The position numbers and the translations under genes are program-made. The notes below the pieces were generated by a model. It saw nothing but the letters and a program-made list of their open reading frames with translations, did not search any database and was not told where the DNA came from. From Unio delphinus (taxonomy: Eukaryota > Mollusca > Bivalvia > Unionida > Unionidae), in NCBI GenBank assembly GCA_029339505.1, contig JAQISU010000097.1, positions 3,874,501 to 3,938,500 of the forward strand: a DNA stretch of 64,000 bases, read 5' to 3'. Of this stretch, positions 1-11,423 are shown piece after piece. Each line of letters opens with the position of its first letter. Within the stretch, counting starts at the first letter, position 1.

Positions 1-468
1 TCGAACGTGTTTCTTTCAAAGACGTACGGAGTCTTCTCCGGGATTGGAATCAATTATTCTGACCGTCTCTTGCAGACGTCTTCCTAGACTGTCTAACATC
101 GTTTGATACGAACTATATATTTCCCGATTCTGGGTTTCGGCCCAACCCTCTGTCCTGTACATTTGACCAATCGGCATAAACGCTATTCTTACTGACCTTA
201 TGGAAACCGTCTCTCACGATGTCAAAAATGCCACTTAGGATCGAGATGTCACATTATCGTTTGTCTTAATCATTTTTGAAAGTTCTACGTGAGTAATCCC
301 ATAATTTTACGTGTCAACCACTCAGTCCGTTTTCACTTTAATTATTGTACCAAGCCTGACCATGTTAAGTAAACATTCTTTCCGTTCAACTCTATCAAGA
401 CAGTTAATTGTCGGCTAGCCTACGAATTAATTACTGGATGTCACTGACGAAAAATTTGGCACCTGACA
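1..468 (-). mobile_element. Partial long LTR, running off the left edge
   Basis: This stretch aligns along most of its length, with scattered substitutions and small indels, to the right part of the solo LTR at 57720-59426. The shared block ends at 468 in TGACA, the same terminal bases as that copy. On the minus strand a TATA-like box (TATATA, about 113-122) lies in the same place as in the other copy. The sequence is therefore read as the first part (U3 and start of R) of a minus-strand LTR. Whether it is a solo LTR or belongs to a full element cannot be told, because the other end is outside the window. Confidence 0.75.
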
Positions 469-1008
469 ATAATATCAAAGTTAAACAGTCTGGTACGTGA
501 ATTTGTGCGTGTTAAATACAAGAAAAGACTTGTTTTCATATATGCAACATTGCTCAATTATCTACGTTTTACTTTTCGAACAAATGGTACATGAAGGTCA
601 CTAATTTGTCACGGGCACATCAATCTTGACAAAGTAAATTAAAATAATCACATAAAATCAACTTTCTTTCTTCACTAACGTGCGCACCTTTCAGTTGCTT
701 TAATAAAAATACAATTTATACAAAAAGAAATCTGGCTGAGATACAATATATTCTTGCTATGTAAAGACTTGGTAAGGCCTGGACTCATGAATAATATCAT
801 ACAATTGTGGTAAAATTTATAGAGCATGTTGTTAAATTAAATAATGTTTTCTTTTTTATACGAACATGATCCTGGTAAGTGCAGCGGACTACAACTAAAT
901 CGATCTTATATTGCTCAACAAATTTGAAATCATAGCGATAACAACAATTTATATATTTTTTCAATTGTTTTTTATATTTCACAACGACACTCACACATGT
1001 GAGTTAAA
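469..1008. other. Unassigned AT-rich spacer
   Basis: No convincing coding segment, RNA gene or repeat was seen. It separates the partial LTR from the target duplication of the first LTR retrotransposon. Confidence 0.5.
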
Positions 1009-1013
1009 CCCCA

Positions 1014-1407
1014 TGTTATAAGTATGATGTGACCCTTGGTGCTGTATCAGATTTCAGCCTGTTAGTAGAGACATTTGGCCAGAATATTAATCACAGCATT
1101 CTGGATAGTTGATACCAGAGACTGTCAACACCTTCAGCCTCTGTTGTTTATCTTCCCAGGGCTATCTGAGCTTGGACTTCTTGACTTCTGATAAGGCACA
1201 CATGTTAAATTAATTATAATCCAATATCTGTAGCCCTTTCTAAAACAAGCATAGAATGCATGAACAGGCAGTTGAACTCAGGGCTTTGTACTGTAGAGAA
1301 CACTGGTTATTTCTTTCTAGCTTTTGTAAAGATTGTTGCTTTATTCTATATAAAGTGATAGGACCCTTACTTGGTGTTTGTGTGTCCTTTGGAACCCGAA
1401 TGTAACA
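1014..1407 (+). repeat. 5' LTR of the first LTR retrotransposon
   Basis: The LTR is 394 bp, begins TGTTATAAG and ends TGTAACA. A TATA box (TATATAAAG) lies at 1347-1355, so U3 is about 330 bp. The sequence just after it (from about 1410, TGGGGGC) starts like a proline-tRNA primer binding site, but the match does not continue well. Confidence 0.95.
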
Positions 1408-1532
1408 TTTTGGGGGCAGCGGTACGGATTCCAAATCTTCTGTTTGAATTATTTGGAATTGTTCAAAACGTTGGAATTGTATTTGACAATTCTGAAAGCT
1501 GTGAATTCAGCGAGTCTTTGTGTGATATTAGC

Positions 1533-1626
1533 AGTGACTGGTTATACTGTGTGTATAATGTACAGTTGTTAATTGCTTAGTGTGACTGGTTGTACTGTGT
1601 GTATAACCTACAGTTGTTAATTGCTA
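1533..1626 (+). repeat. Tandem duplication in the leader of the LTR element
   Basis: Two adjacent copies of a unit of about 46 bp, each starting near GTGACTGG and ending near GTTAATTGCT, lie between the 5' LTR and the gag start. A few substitutions separate them. The role is unknown; it could be part of a packaging or leader structure. Confidence 0.8.
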
Positions 1627-1750
1627 AATGCAAAGTGTGTATCACTGTAACGAGTGTACACGTATAAGCCCAGAAATTCTTAGAAAAGAAAAAGTAGTCC
1701 AGTGGCTGTGAATACAGTGATAGAACTTACAGTACGTATAGTTTGTCATT

Positions 1751-4700
1751 ATGTCGGTTGCTGATAATGTAGAAGTTGAGGGAGCAATGATTGCTTCAGG
1801 ACGACCAAGAAGAAAAGCGGCAACACATAATTTGATGGAGTTTACAGATAGTGAGATTCCGGAGTATGAAGAGGAAATTAACCTTGAGCACATGTAACCA
1901 CCCAAGGAAACAAAGCGCAAACCTAGTGCAAAGAAGAATGAAAGAGAATTGGAGTTAAGACAGAAGGAGTTTGAATGGGAAATGGAAAGAGAAAAATTAA
2001 GATTAGAAATGAAGCGTTTGGAAATTGAGTTAGAAAGAGTAAAACGTCAAGAAAACGTGACGGAAAAAGTATCTTCAATGCTATTCAAAGTAAAGTTACA
2101 GGCATATGACCATGAACGAGGAGAAGATATTGTCACTTTCCTAGCAGAATTTGAAACAGTTGCAAAACATGCTAAGTGGTCTGACGAGCTGAAAGTACTA
2201 CAGCTAAGAACTCTTTTGACAGGTGAGGCTAGATATGTTGCAACTCAAGCTTGTGGTGATTATCTGGAACTCAGGAAAGGACTGATTGATCGTTTTGGAA
2301 GGAGACCACATGAACATTTCACTGCGTTGGTGAGCATGAAGAAGGGGAGTACAGAGACGTATCGTGGTCTGATGGCCAGAATTGATCAGCACATAAAGCG
2401 TTTTTTGGATGATCGTGACCCAGTTATTTGTCTCCGTGAGGAATTTTTCCTGAAAGCCTTGCCACAAGATCAAGCACAGTGGATTAGGAGGAACAAGGGC
2501 TCTAGTCCAGTTGTTGAGGCTGCGGAAGATTATATTCCCACCAATATACAACAACAATGGCAGAAAAATATGTTTCGTCCGAACATAAATGGGAATAGTA
2601 ACAGGTGTATTCAGAACTTACAGCAGCAAGCGAAAGTAACATCAACGAATTACCTGTCCACACGTAAGAATATGCAGTGCTATCGATGCAGGCAGTGGGG
2701 ACATATTGCAAGTAAGTGTCCAACAGATGACATGAAACATCGTGGTAACCCAGCAACTTGTTTCGTTAGGCCAACAATTGGTGAAAGGCTTATTTCGGAA
2801 ACAGGATGTGTAAATGGGCGTCAGATCATGTTTGTGAAGGACACTGGCTCCGAAATGACCTTAATAAGAGAAGATCTCGTTGACGAGAGTTGCAAGCTGG
2901 AGGGGCACCAAGTTACGTTATATACAGCAGTGGGTCAGCCATTTACCGCACAGTTGGCAGTGGTAAATATCAACACAACGTATTATAAGGGACCAGCACA
3001 AGTGGGTCTTGTTCCAAATTTAGCCGCTGAAGCCCTATTAGGGATGGATATACTTAGTAAGAAAGGGTCATTTGTTGTTACGAGGTCGATGGCAAAAGGA
3101 CTCGATGATGAGAGGACGGTAGAAAATACTCACCAATGTGAGGATGAGAGTAAAAATGAAGTTGTCAACGACAGCATCGAGCAAGCAGATACTGATCAGC
3201 ATGATGGCATTGAATTTGACACACTTTCAACAATGAATGCGGACATGTTGTCAAATCTACAGATTGCAGATATTTCACTGAAAATTATTAGAGATAAGTC
3301 CTTTGCTACGCGGGAAAAGGCTGAGGAGGAGCCAATGGCATTCTTCTGGGAGAATGCTATTTTGCGGCGGAAATGGCAATCTGGTGATGGTTCGCGTGGA
3401 GGGGAGCAGATTGTTGTACCAGCAGGATTAAGAAAAATGGTAATGGAGCTGGCACACGATCGACCCCTTGCAGGTCACTTGGGTTTGGAGAAAACAAAAG
3501 AGAGGATTCTCCAATCATTCTTTTGGCCGGGAGTGTTTTCTGATGTAAAACGATATTGTACATCGTGTCATGAATGTCAGATAACAGCAAAACGTACTGC
3601 AGGTGAGAAAGCCCCAATGGTTTGTCCACCGGTAATAACAGAACCGTTTTTGAAAATTGCAGTGGATATTGTAGGACCTTTAGCTAGAGCACAGATTGAG
3701 ATGTTTAGCCGTGTTGGTTTTCCAAGGGTCAGATTAACAGACAAAGTGACTACCTTCACTTTCACGTTATTGAAACAGTTGCATGCACTAGTGGGTATCC
3801 GTGGAGTTACAACAACGCCTTATCACCCACAAGCGAATGGAAGGGTAGTACGTTTTAACAGGACGTTAACGTCAATGTTGCGGAAGTTCTGTACAGACAA
3901 CAAGAAAGAATGGTATGGGATGTTACCATTTTTGCTGTTTGCATACTGCGAGGTCCCACATGAGGAAACTGGATTTGCACCATTTGCGATGTTGTATGGA
4001 TGGCCAGTTAGGGGGCAAATGCAGATTTTACAAGGTTTGTTTACGGGAGAGGAGGATGTAAGGAAGTCAACTATGGAGCATGTTGTGAGAATGCGTGAGA
4101 AGTTGGCTGACATCGGGGCTCATGTCAAAGATAACCTGTTGGGTCGCCAAAAGAAAATCAAGGCACTTTATGATCGTCACACGAAAACACGAGAATTTAG
4201 TCCAGGAGATGAAGTACTTATTCTCTTGCCATCAAGTTCATCCAAGATGAAGGCACAATGGCAGGGACCTTATCGTGTGGTCCGGAAGCTAAACGATGTT
4301 AACTACCAGATATCGGTACCCGGTAGGCGAGGTATAGTAACCTATCATATAAATTTACTGTGTAGATACAAACGTGCTGTGCTGCTGGCAATGCAGACAG
4401 ATGAGAACGATGGTGTGGATATTGATTTTCCTCCAAGAGCAGGTGAAGGTGATGCTGGTGTTAAGTTGGGAGTCAACTTGTCGAAGGAGCAACGAGAGGA
4501 TATTATAACTCTGTGCAAAGAATTTCAGGATGTTCTAACAACAAGGCCTGGTCGAACAAACATCTTAACTCACAGCATCAAGACAACGTCGGAGACACCA
4601 ATTAAACAACGACCATATAGAATACCTTTCTCGCAACAGAAAGAGGTGAAAGCAATATTGGATGAAATGCTGGAGCAAGGCCTCATTCGGCCCTCAATCA

Positions 4701-4918
4701 GTCCATGGAGTTCGCCTTGTGTACTAGTTGACAAGAAAGATGGAACTCTTCGGCCATGTGTAGATTGCCTCAATCTTAATACTTTCACGTTATTCGATGC
4801 GTATCCAGTACCACGGATAGACGATCTACCGGTATTTGAGAAGATTGGTTATGGAAGACACCCGAGTCAGATAGAGGGTTCTGCTTGTTTTAATCACAAG
4901 GAATTTATGTGGATATAG
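1751..4918 (+). pseudogene. Gag-protease-integrase-RT polyprotein, defective
   Basis: The natural start is probably ATG 1751 (A at -3). One in-frame TAA (1895-1897) breaks the frame after 48 codons, and the frame is then open for 989 codons from ATG 1949. Residues below count from 1949. Residues 1-40 are a charged coiled coil; a capsid region follows; a CCHC zinc knuckle lies near 244-257; the protease DTG is near 298. The integrase HHCC zinc finger spans about 502-540. In the integrase core the first Asp motif (VDIVGPL) and LTD are present, but a segment between them is missing and the usual Glu of the NG-x-V-E-RF motif is Val (NGRVVRF). A C-terminal QGPY module follows. RT starts near 870 and stops after the YPVPRIDDL region, so the YxDD active site and all RNase H are absent. 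The order of domains is the notable point. Confidence 0.9.
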
Positions 4919-5107
4919 ACAGTAACCAATTTGTTGGATTTCCCCTATTCTGGATGATCACTAATGGAATTCAAAACTCTTTTACAGAAGTTAATTGTAG
5001 TGACTCTAAGCTTTATGCTTGTTAGTAATAATGTAAGCATTATGCAAGTTTTATCATTTTTCTGATGTATAAAATTGTATTGTATCGAAAACATAAAGTT
5101 TCCTCTT

Positions 5108-5118
5108 AAGAAGGGAGG
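5108..5118 (+). other. Polypurine tract
   Basis: AAGAAGGGAGG lies directly before the 3' LTR and is the expected plus-strand primer of the retrotransposon. Confidence 0.85.
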
Positions 5119-5444
5119 TGTTATAAGTATGATGTGACCCTTGGTGCTGTATCAGATTTCAGCCTGTTAGTAGAGACATTTGGCCAGAATATTAATCACA
5201 GCATTCTGGATAGTTGATACCAGAGACTGTCAACACCTTCAGCCTCTGTTGTTTATCTTCCCAGGGCTATCTGAGCTTGGACTTCTTGACTTCTGATAAG
5301 GCACACATGTTAAATTAATTATAATCCATTATCTGTAGCCCTTTCTAAAACAAGCATAGAATGCATGAACAGGCAGTTAAACTCAGGGCTTTGTACTGTA
5401 GAGAACACTGGTTATTTCTTTCTAGCTTTTGTAAAGATTGTTGC
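5119..5444 (+). repeat. 3' LTR, first part (split by an insertion)
   Basis: These 326 bp match the 5' LTR with two substitutions by eye. The match stops after GTTGC (5440-5444), where the nested insertion begins. The remaining 68 bp lie at 7667-7734; 326 + 68 = 394 bp, exactly the length of the 5' LTR. Confidence 0.96.
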
Positions 5445-5679
5445 TGTCACAAGATAGACCGAGTCGGGACTGGATTAGTGAAGACACGGAACACAACTGC
5501 GTTAATAAGATGTTTATTTTATAAACGCAATTTTAAAAATCAACTCTGACACCAATATTTTACAAAATAAGAAAAATCTATTTAAATAAATGTTCCTAAC
5601 ATGGAATTCTGAATTTCAGTAGCGTAATGACAAAAAAGAAGTATATGAATGAATTTACAAATATGAATATATATAAAAG

Positions 5680-6530
5680 GCTCGTATAACGAGATAGATG
5701 CAAATATGAAAAGAATGCGTCGTCAATATGACGAGACTAGAATGAAGATATTAAATAATTAATACGTCGTCCATATGACGAGACATATGCAATTGTGAAC
5801 CCTAAATTCTGAAGTTCTCGTTCATGGAACGAGATTTGTGTATAATGAACTTATGCAGGTGTCGTTCATATAACGAGACTGCAAAGAAGATATTAAATAA
5901 ATAATACGTCGTCCATATGACGAGATATATGCAATTGTGAACCCTAAGTTCTGAAGTTCTCGTTCATGGGACGAGATTTTGTGTAGAATGAAATTATGCA
6001 GGTGTCGTTCATATAACGAGACTGCAAAGAAGATATTTAAATAAATATTACGTCGTCCATATGACGAGATATATGCAATGGTGAAACCTAAATTCTGAAG
6101 CTCTCGTTCATGGAACGAGATTTGTGTAGAATGAAATTATGTAGGTGTCGTTCATATAACGAGACTGCAAAGAAGATATTAAATAAATAATAAAATTATG
6201 CAGGTGTCGTTCATATAACGAGACTGCAAAGAAGTGTTTAAATAATATGTCGTCCATATGACGAGATATATGCAATGGTGAAACCTAAATTCTGAAGCTC
6301 TCGTTCATGGAACGAGATTTGTGTAGAATGAAATTATGCAGGTGTCGTTCATATAACGAGACTACAAAGAAGATATTAAATAAATAATAAAATAATGCAG
6401 GTGTCGTTCATATAACGAGACCGCAAAGAAGATATTAAATAAATAATAAAATTATGCAGGTGTCGTTCATATAACGAGGCTGCAAAGAAAAGGGAAATTA
6501 TGAGTCGTTTAGATAACGAAACTGATACAT
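5680..6530. repeat. Array of short palindromes inside the nested insertion
   Basis: About 17 short inverted repeats recur every 40-60 bp. Three types alternate: stem TCGTC/GACGA around CATAT, stem CTCGTT/AACGAG around CATGG, and stem TCGTT/AACGA around CATAT. They recur in the same order, giving a higher-order unit of about 140 bp before the pattern shortens after 6180. Where one stem has C on the left it has G on the right, and where it has T on the left it has A on the right. Linkers are AT-rich (TATGCA, AAGAAGATATTAAATAAA). Function unknown: candidates are binding sites for a dimeric protein or RNA hairpins. Confidence 0.88.
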
Positions 6531-6639
6531 GGATGTGAATTACTTGCTTAGATGGTAATAAAAAAATATGGAACATGTATACTACAACTATCATGGCGTC
6601 CTTTTGACGTCGAAGATGTATACCGCTCTAGTCAATGGT

Positions 6640-7035
6640 GGTGGAGTCGCCACGCATGGTCCACTCCCACGTCTGTTTGAAAGATCCCTCGGGAGCCCTT
6701 TACATTCAATACAGAGACGATGGTCGCGAAGCCTTGGTCCCTCGATTTGAGGACACCAGTACACTCTTCCGAAACATCGTCACCAAAACACAGCGCAACA
6801 CTTCAGCACACCACGGGCAGCATAGACAAGCCCCCATGGTCGTCCATGGTCACCCCAACATGCACCACACACTGGCACCACTGGCCCCCACGGTCAGCCC
6901 ACGGACACCACAACATGGCACCGCACCCGAGCACCAACGGCCCCCACTCAGCTCCGGACCACAGTCACCCACGGTCACCCCATGGACACCACAACATGGC
7001 ACCGCACCCGGGCACCAACGGCCCCCACTCAGCTA
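6640..7035 (+). repeat. C-rich segment with an 81-bp tandem duplication
   Basis: This part of the nested insertion is strikingly C- and CA-rich compared with its surroundings. Two copies of an 81-bp unit sit at about 6870-7035, each containing CACAACATGGCACCGCACCC. Two reading frames are open (133 and 115 codons), giving low-complexity His/Pro-rich or Thr/Pro-rich translations. No domain is recognisable and coding is doubtful. Confidence 0.6.
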
Positions 7036-7436
7036 AAATTAAAACAACCGAACCGTGTAATACATAAGACACAGTCAAGTATTCTCACATATGTAGCGCA
7101 TGCACGCACATGAAATAATTATCCATGTACATTTAACGTTAAGCATGCAGCGTATAATTGAACTCAATTATGTTCAGATACAAAAGAACTAATGAAACAA
7201 CATATAGTACTTCTGATAAAATGGCGCTGCCTAACCTATGTATTTATTCTATAGATTTTATAATAAATACTAAACATCTAATATGTAAAACAATGAATTA
7301 TATCATAATACAAATAGCAATGAGAACAAAGTTAAATCTATTGTTACCTCTTTTAGCTGATAGATTGCTCCTTTAAGGATGGAAGCTTTTTCCGACAAGA
7401 CTGGATCGTGATGTGATTTCTGTCTTATAATTTCGT

Positions 7437-7446
7437 CCTTATATAC
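7437..7446 (-). promoter_or_regulatory. TATA-like box of the nested LTR
   Basis: On the minus strand this reads GTATATAAGG, about 220 bp from the insertion's minus-strand start. It supports reading the insertion as a minus-strand LTR. Sequence evidence only. Confidence 0.45.
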
Positions 7447-7666
7447 CCCTAGCTGTGACATATGCGCAGCTAGGTACTTTAAACTGCAGGCAATTTCGCA
7501 CGTGCAGCATGAGCTGAGTGTTCGCTCATTATGTCAAAATAACTAAAAATACCCCAAAAATAATAAACTACTCTCGGTAAGGCTGTACGCAGTAACGAAA
7601 TAGAGACTAGATTTTTGACCACATATACATATTGAACATAGTCGTATACAATTCCGTGACAGTTGC

Positions 7667-7734
7667 TTTATTCTATATAAAGTGATAGGACCCTTACTTG
7701 GTGTTTGTGTGTCCTTTGGAACCCGAATGTAACA
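7667..7734 (+). repeat. 3' LTR, second part
   Basis: These 68 bp are identical to the end of the 5' LTR (1340-1407), including the TATA box. They are followed by the CCCCA target duplication. The nested insertion therefore landed about 7 bp upstream of the TATA box. Confidence 0.96.
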
Positions 7735-7739
7735 CCCCA

Positions 7740-8154
7740 ATTACTTCATATTAACAGATATACGGTTATAAAACAGGGACGTTGATCATATCAAGATTGC
7801 GTTTGAAGTGGATGCACTCGATTTGTATGCCCAGGATGCCATAATGCTGGAATTGTTTGTTCTGATAACAAGGCAATTTTAGAAGGGAGAAACGATTCCA
7901 AATACCATGCTTTAATTCGCTAATATTTTTAATTATCAAAAAGACGATGGGAATCATTATTTATATTGGTATAGTTGTGACGTATTTTTTAACCTGCTAA
8001 GTCATTAGTCATTTGCATGTGCTTTCGTCACATCAAATGTACTATGTTTTAAATTTGTCACTCGAGGAAAAGGTTTATGGTACCAGGTTCAAAGATGGCA
8101 TTAATTTCTCGCATGCTATTCAGGAATTCAAATTTGACAATGTTTATATTTAGT
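7740..8154. other. Unassigned spacer
   Basis: AT-rich, with no supported gene or clear repeat. It lies between the first LTR retrotransposon and the RTE-type element. Confidence 0.5.
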
Positions 8155-11100
8155 GTGGGCAGTGGCAGATGATCTATGTGCTGGGGAAATGGATGAACCC
8201 GCCCATACAGAGTCTCCTGCTACCAAAGGCTAAGGGAGTAAACTCTAAAGAAAATCCGGAGCGGAGACCCTAAGGCAGATGGACGATGTACTACATCCCC
8301 TTCTGGCAACTCCTTGGTCTGGAAAGGGATGGGCTCAGCCAGACGACATTTGCCCAAGACACACTGATAATGCTGGACAAATCTGAAGTTATCATACCGG
8401 ATCGGTCGTCGCCCGGGTCAACAAGGACCGCGCCTGCCGTTGTCCACCAAGACGGAGGTTACAAGTGTGCTAGTGGTACTTTTTATAAAATTAGGGCGAG
8501 AGATAACGTTGCCATCGTCACCTGGAACATTAGAACTCTGGCGCAAACTGGAAGACTCCAAGAGTTGACACATGAGATTGAACACTACACATGACACATA
8601 CTGGGACTCTGTGAAGTAAGATGGAAAGTCTTAGGACAACACCAAACTGTACATGGGCATATATTATACTATAGTGGAGAGTTGGACAAGTCCATAAATG
8701 GAGTAGGCCTCCTTGTAAACAAAGACATCAAGGGATCTGTGCTTGAATGTCGCCCCATATCTAGCAGAATCATCTCCATTCGTCTGAAAGCATCTTCCTT
8801 TAACATCACAATTATACAAGTCTATGCTCCAACTACTGATCATGATGATGAAGAAATAGAGGAGTTTTGCATCAAACTCCACGGTATAATAAGCATGTTA
8901 AGTATAAAAAAAAGACATCCTCATCATCCAAGGAGACTGGAATGCCAATTTTGGCAAAGATCCTCTAAAAGACTGGGATGATAAGTGTGGACCTTCTTGC
9001 AATGAGCTTACCAATGAAAGAGTGAGACGGCTGCTCGAGTTCGAAAGCTACAACAACTTGGTACTAGATAACACCCTGGGCCAACATAAAGCTTCACGAT
9101 GTCGGACATGGCATGCACCAGATGGAACCCATCATAACCAGATCCAAGACTTACTGGTTCAAAACCGTTACCGATCTGGCATCAATAGAGCAAAAATAAG
9201 AACGCTCACATGTGCTAATATTGGGAGTGATCACGACCTTTTCGTTATGAACTTCTGAGTGAGGTTGAAGAAAATGAACAAGCCAAAGAAAATCAGGCTC
9301 AAATTCAACCTTGGACAACTGAAAGACCCTAACATCTGTAAGTCATTCCAAGCCACAATTGGAGGAAAATTTGCTCCACTCCTTGTGATGGATGTTGATG
9401 TTAAAGTGATGACAGACACTTTCAACACAGTCATGACAACTTTTGCCAAGGACATCATTGGCCTCCATCGCCCAAAGAAAACACCCTGGGTTACAGAAGA
9501 GATTCTGAATCTGTGTGATGCCTGAAGAGACCTCACAAACACCAAACACACAACAGGGGTAATGGAGTACCGAGAAATAAACAAGAATATCAGAAAAATC
9601 TTGAAAAAAGCAAAAGAAGATTTGATTGGACAAAAGTGCACAGAAATAGAGAGCAGTCTGATGAAGAATAACAGCAAATAAGCATTTCAAATTATGAAAT
9701 ACCTCACCAGACAGAAGCAACCAAGAGTCAGTACCATTCATGACGAAAATGGAAAATGCCTCACAGAAGCAAGTAACACTGCAAAAAGATGGACTGAGTA
9801 ATGTAAAGAACTCTACATCCATCCGTCCATAGGAGACCCAGAGGTGCTTGAAGTTCCAAACTCCACAAATGATGATGATTTTCCCATTCTCAAAGAAGAG
9901 GTGGAGTCAGCAATAAGAGCACTGAAGAATAGGAAGGCAGTTGGAGTAGACAACATCCCAGCTGAACTTCTCAAGAATGGTGGGGAATCAGTGATAGAGC
10001 TACTAACAAAATTCTGCAACAAGATCTGGCAGACAGGCGAATGACCAACACAGTGGACCCAGTCACTGATTATAACACTTCCCCCCAAAAAGGCAATCTC
10101 CAGCTGTACCAAACTTACAGAACTATCAGTTTGATCAGCCATGCTAATAAGATGATGCTGAAGATCATCTTGAACAGACTGAACCCACAAGCAGAAGAAA
10201 TAATCGCTGAAGAACAGGCAGGTGTTTGTAGTGGAAGAAGCACAACAGAACAAATTTTCAATCTTAGGGTTCTGTGTGAAAAGTACTCACAACATCAGCA
10301 AGACATCTATCATGTCTTCATAGATTTCAAAAAGGTTTTTGACAGAGTGTGGGATGAGGCATTGTGGGCCACAATGAAAAGGTACAACATGGGTCAAAAG
10401 TTGACCAACACCATCAAACAGATATACGCCAAGGCTACCAGTGCAGTAACTGCTCAAGGTTCTGCAGGGCATTGATTCAAGACAAAAGTTGGAGTACGGC
10501 AAGGCTGTTTCCTGTCACCCACGCTTTTCAACATCTACTTAGAGCGCATCATGAGCAAAGCTTTGGAAAACCACTGTGGGACAGTCAGCATTGGAGGGCG
10601 TAATATCATCAACCTCCACTTTGCACAGACATTGATGGGCTGGCAGGCAATGAAGATGAACTTGACACCTTAGTGAAGAACTTGGATGAAACATCTACCA
10701 GATTTGACATGGAGATAAGTGCCGAGAAGACAAAGCTGATGACAAATAGTGGCAAACAAATCTCAACCAAGATTAAAGTCAGAGGGCAGGAACTGGACAC
10801 AGTGGGCCAATTCACATATATTGGTTCCATATTCACCGAAGAGGGAAATTTTGTCATGAGCAGCACAAACAACGGCAGCTATGTCAAAGCTAAGACCCAT
10901 CTGGAGAGAAAGAATATCTGTCTGAAAACTAAAATCAGACTATTAAGAGCACTAGTCATTTCAATCTTTCTGTAGTCATGTGAGGCCTGAACCCTGCCAG
11001 CAGAATTACAACGATGAATCCAGGCGCTTGAAATGAGATGCTATAGAACCATCCTTGGCATCTGTTAAATGGACCACATCACAAATAAAGAAGTGCGTAA

Positions 11101-11420
11101 CACCATCAGGCACAAAGTAGGAAATTATGAAGACCTCCTCACCATTATCAAAAAGAGAAAGCTGTAATGGTATGGTCATGTCACTAGAGCCAACAGTCTA
11201 TCCACAACAGTACTCCAAGGTAGTGGCCAAGGTGGCAGAAGGAGAGGCAGACAGAGAATAAAGTGGAGTGACAACATCACAGAATGAACCAGGAAACGTT
11301 CTGCGGAGACACATGCATTGGCACATGATCGAGACAAGTGGAGTGAACTGGTAAGATGTTCAGCAGCACAGTGCCTCAACGACCACACTAGGTCAAGAGA
11401 CTGATTATGATGATGATGAC
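8155..11420 (+). pseudogene. RTE-type non-LTR retrotransposon, degenerate
   Basis: One original frame is broken by several stops and frameshifts. From about 8506 there is an exonuclease-endonuclease-phosphatase type endonuclease beginning VTWNIRTL, with a TGA at 8592, GDWNANFG near 8936 and a GSDHDLF catalytic box near 9230. A linker follows. RT motifs run from about 9930: VGVDNIPAELL, ISLISHANK, EEQAGVCSGRST, FIDFKKVFDRVW and GVRQGCFLSPTLFN. The FADD box near 10618 is destroyed by a small rearrangement, so the RT is inactive. The C-terminal part runs past 11160. The 3' end at 11407-11420 is a short TGATGATGATGA repeat, usual for RTE-type elements. Assignment to RTE is by domain pattern; the exact subclade is not certain. 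Confidence 0.88.
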
Positions 11421-11423
11421 ATT

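Larger units (their letters stand above)
5445..7661 (-). mobile_element. Nested 2.2-kb insertion, probable solo LTR
   Basis: The insertion starts TGTCAC and ends GTGACA, and GTTGC is duplicated at 5440-5444 and 7662-7666. TG...CA ends with a 5-bp duplication fit an LTR integrated by a retroviral-type integrase. No internal coding region is present. On the minus strand a TATATAAGG box (7437-7446) lies about 220 bp from the 5' end and AATAAA (complement of 5513-5518) about 70 bp from the 3' end. The minus-strand LTRs at 48982, 53910 and 57720 have a similar layout, so minus orientation is preferred. It contains the palindrome array and a C-rich segment. A non-autonomous element of another class with TGTCAC inverted ends is the alternative. 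Confidence 0.75.
1014..7734 (+). mobile_element. Gmr1-like Ty3/Gypsy LTR retrotransposon, with a nested insertion
   Basis: The element is bounded by TG...CA LTRs and a 5-bp target duplication, CCCCA, at 1009-1013 and 7735-7739. Without the nested insertion (5445-7661 plus its duplicated GTTGC) the element is about 4.5 kb: LTR, leader, one long gag-pol frame, polypurine tract, LTR. Pol order is protease, integrase, reverse transcriptase, which in Ty3/Gypsy elements is characteristic of the Gmr1 group. The two LTRs differ at only two positions by eye over 394 bp, which suggests recent insertion even though integrase and RT are defective. Movement with enzymes from a relative is inferred. Confidence 0.93.

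Noticed and set aside
6635..7067. His/Pro-rich protein gene
   Set aside because: Low-complexity C-rich repeat inside the nested insertion; two frames are equally open and no domain is seen.
7437..7661. Whether the nested insertion should be read on the plus strand using the TATATATAAAAGG at 5668-5680
   Set aside because: Both strands have a TATA-like box about 220 bp from an end. The minus reading also gives an AATAAA near the 3' end, as in the other LTRs here, so it was preferred, but the plus reading is not excluded.
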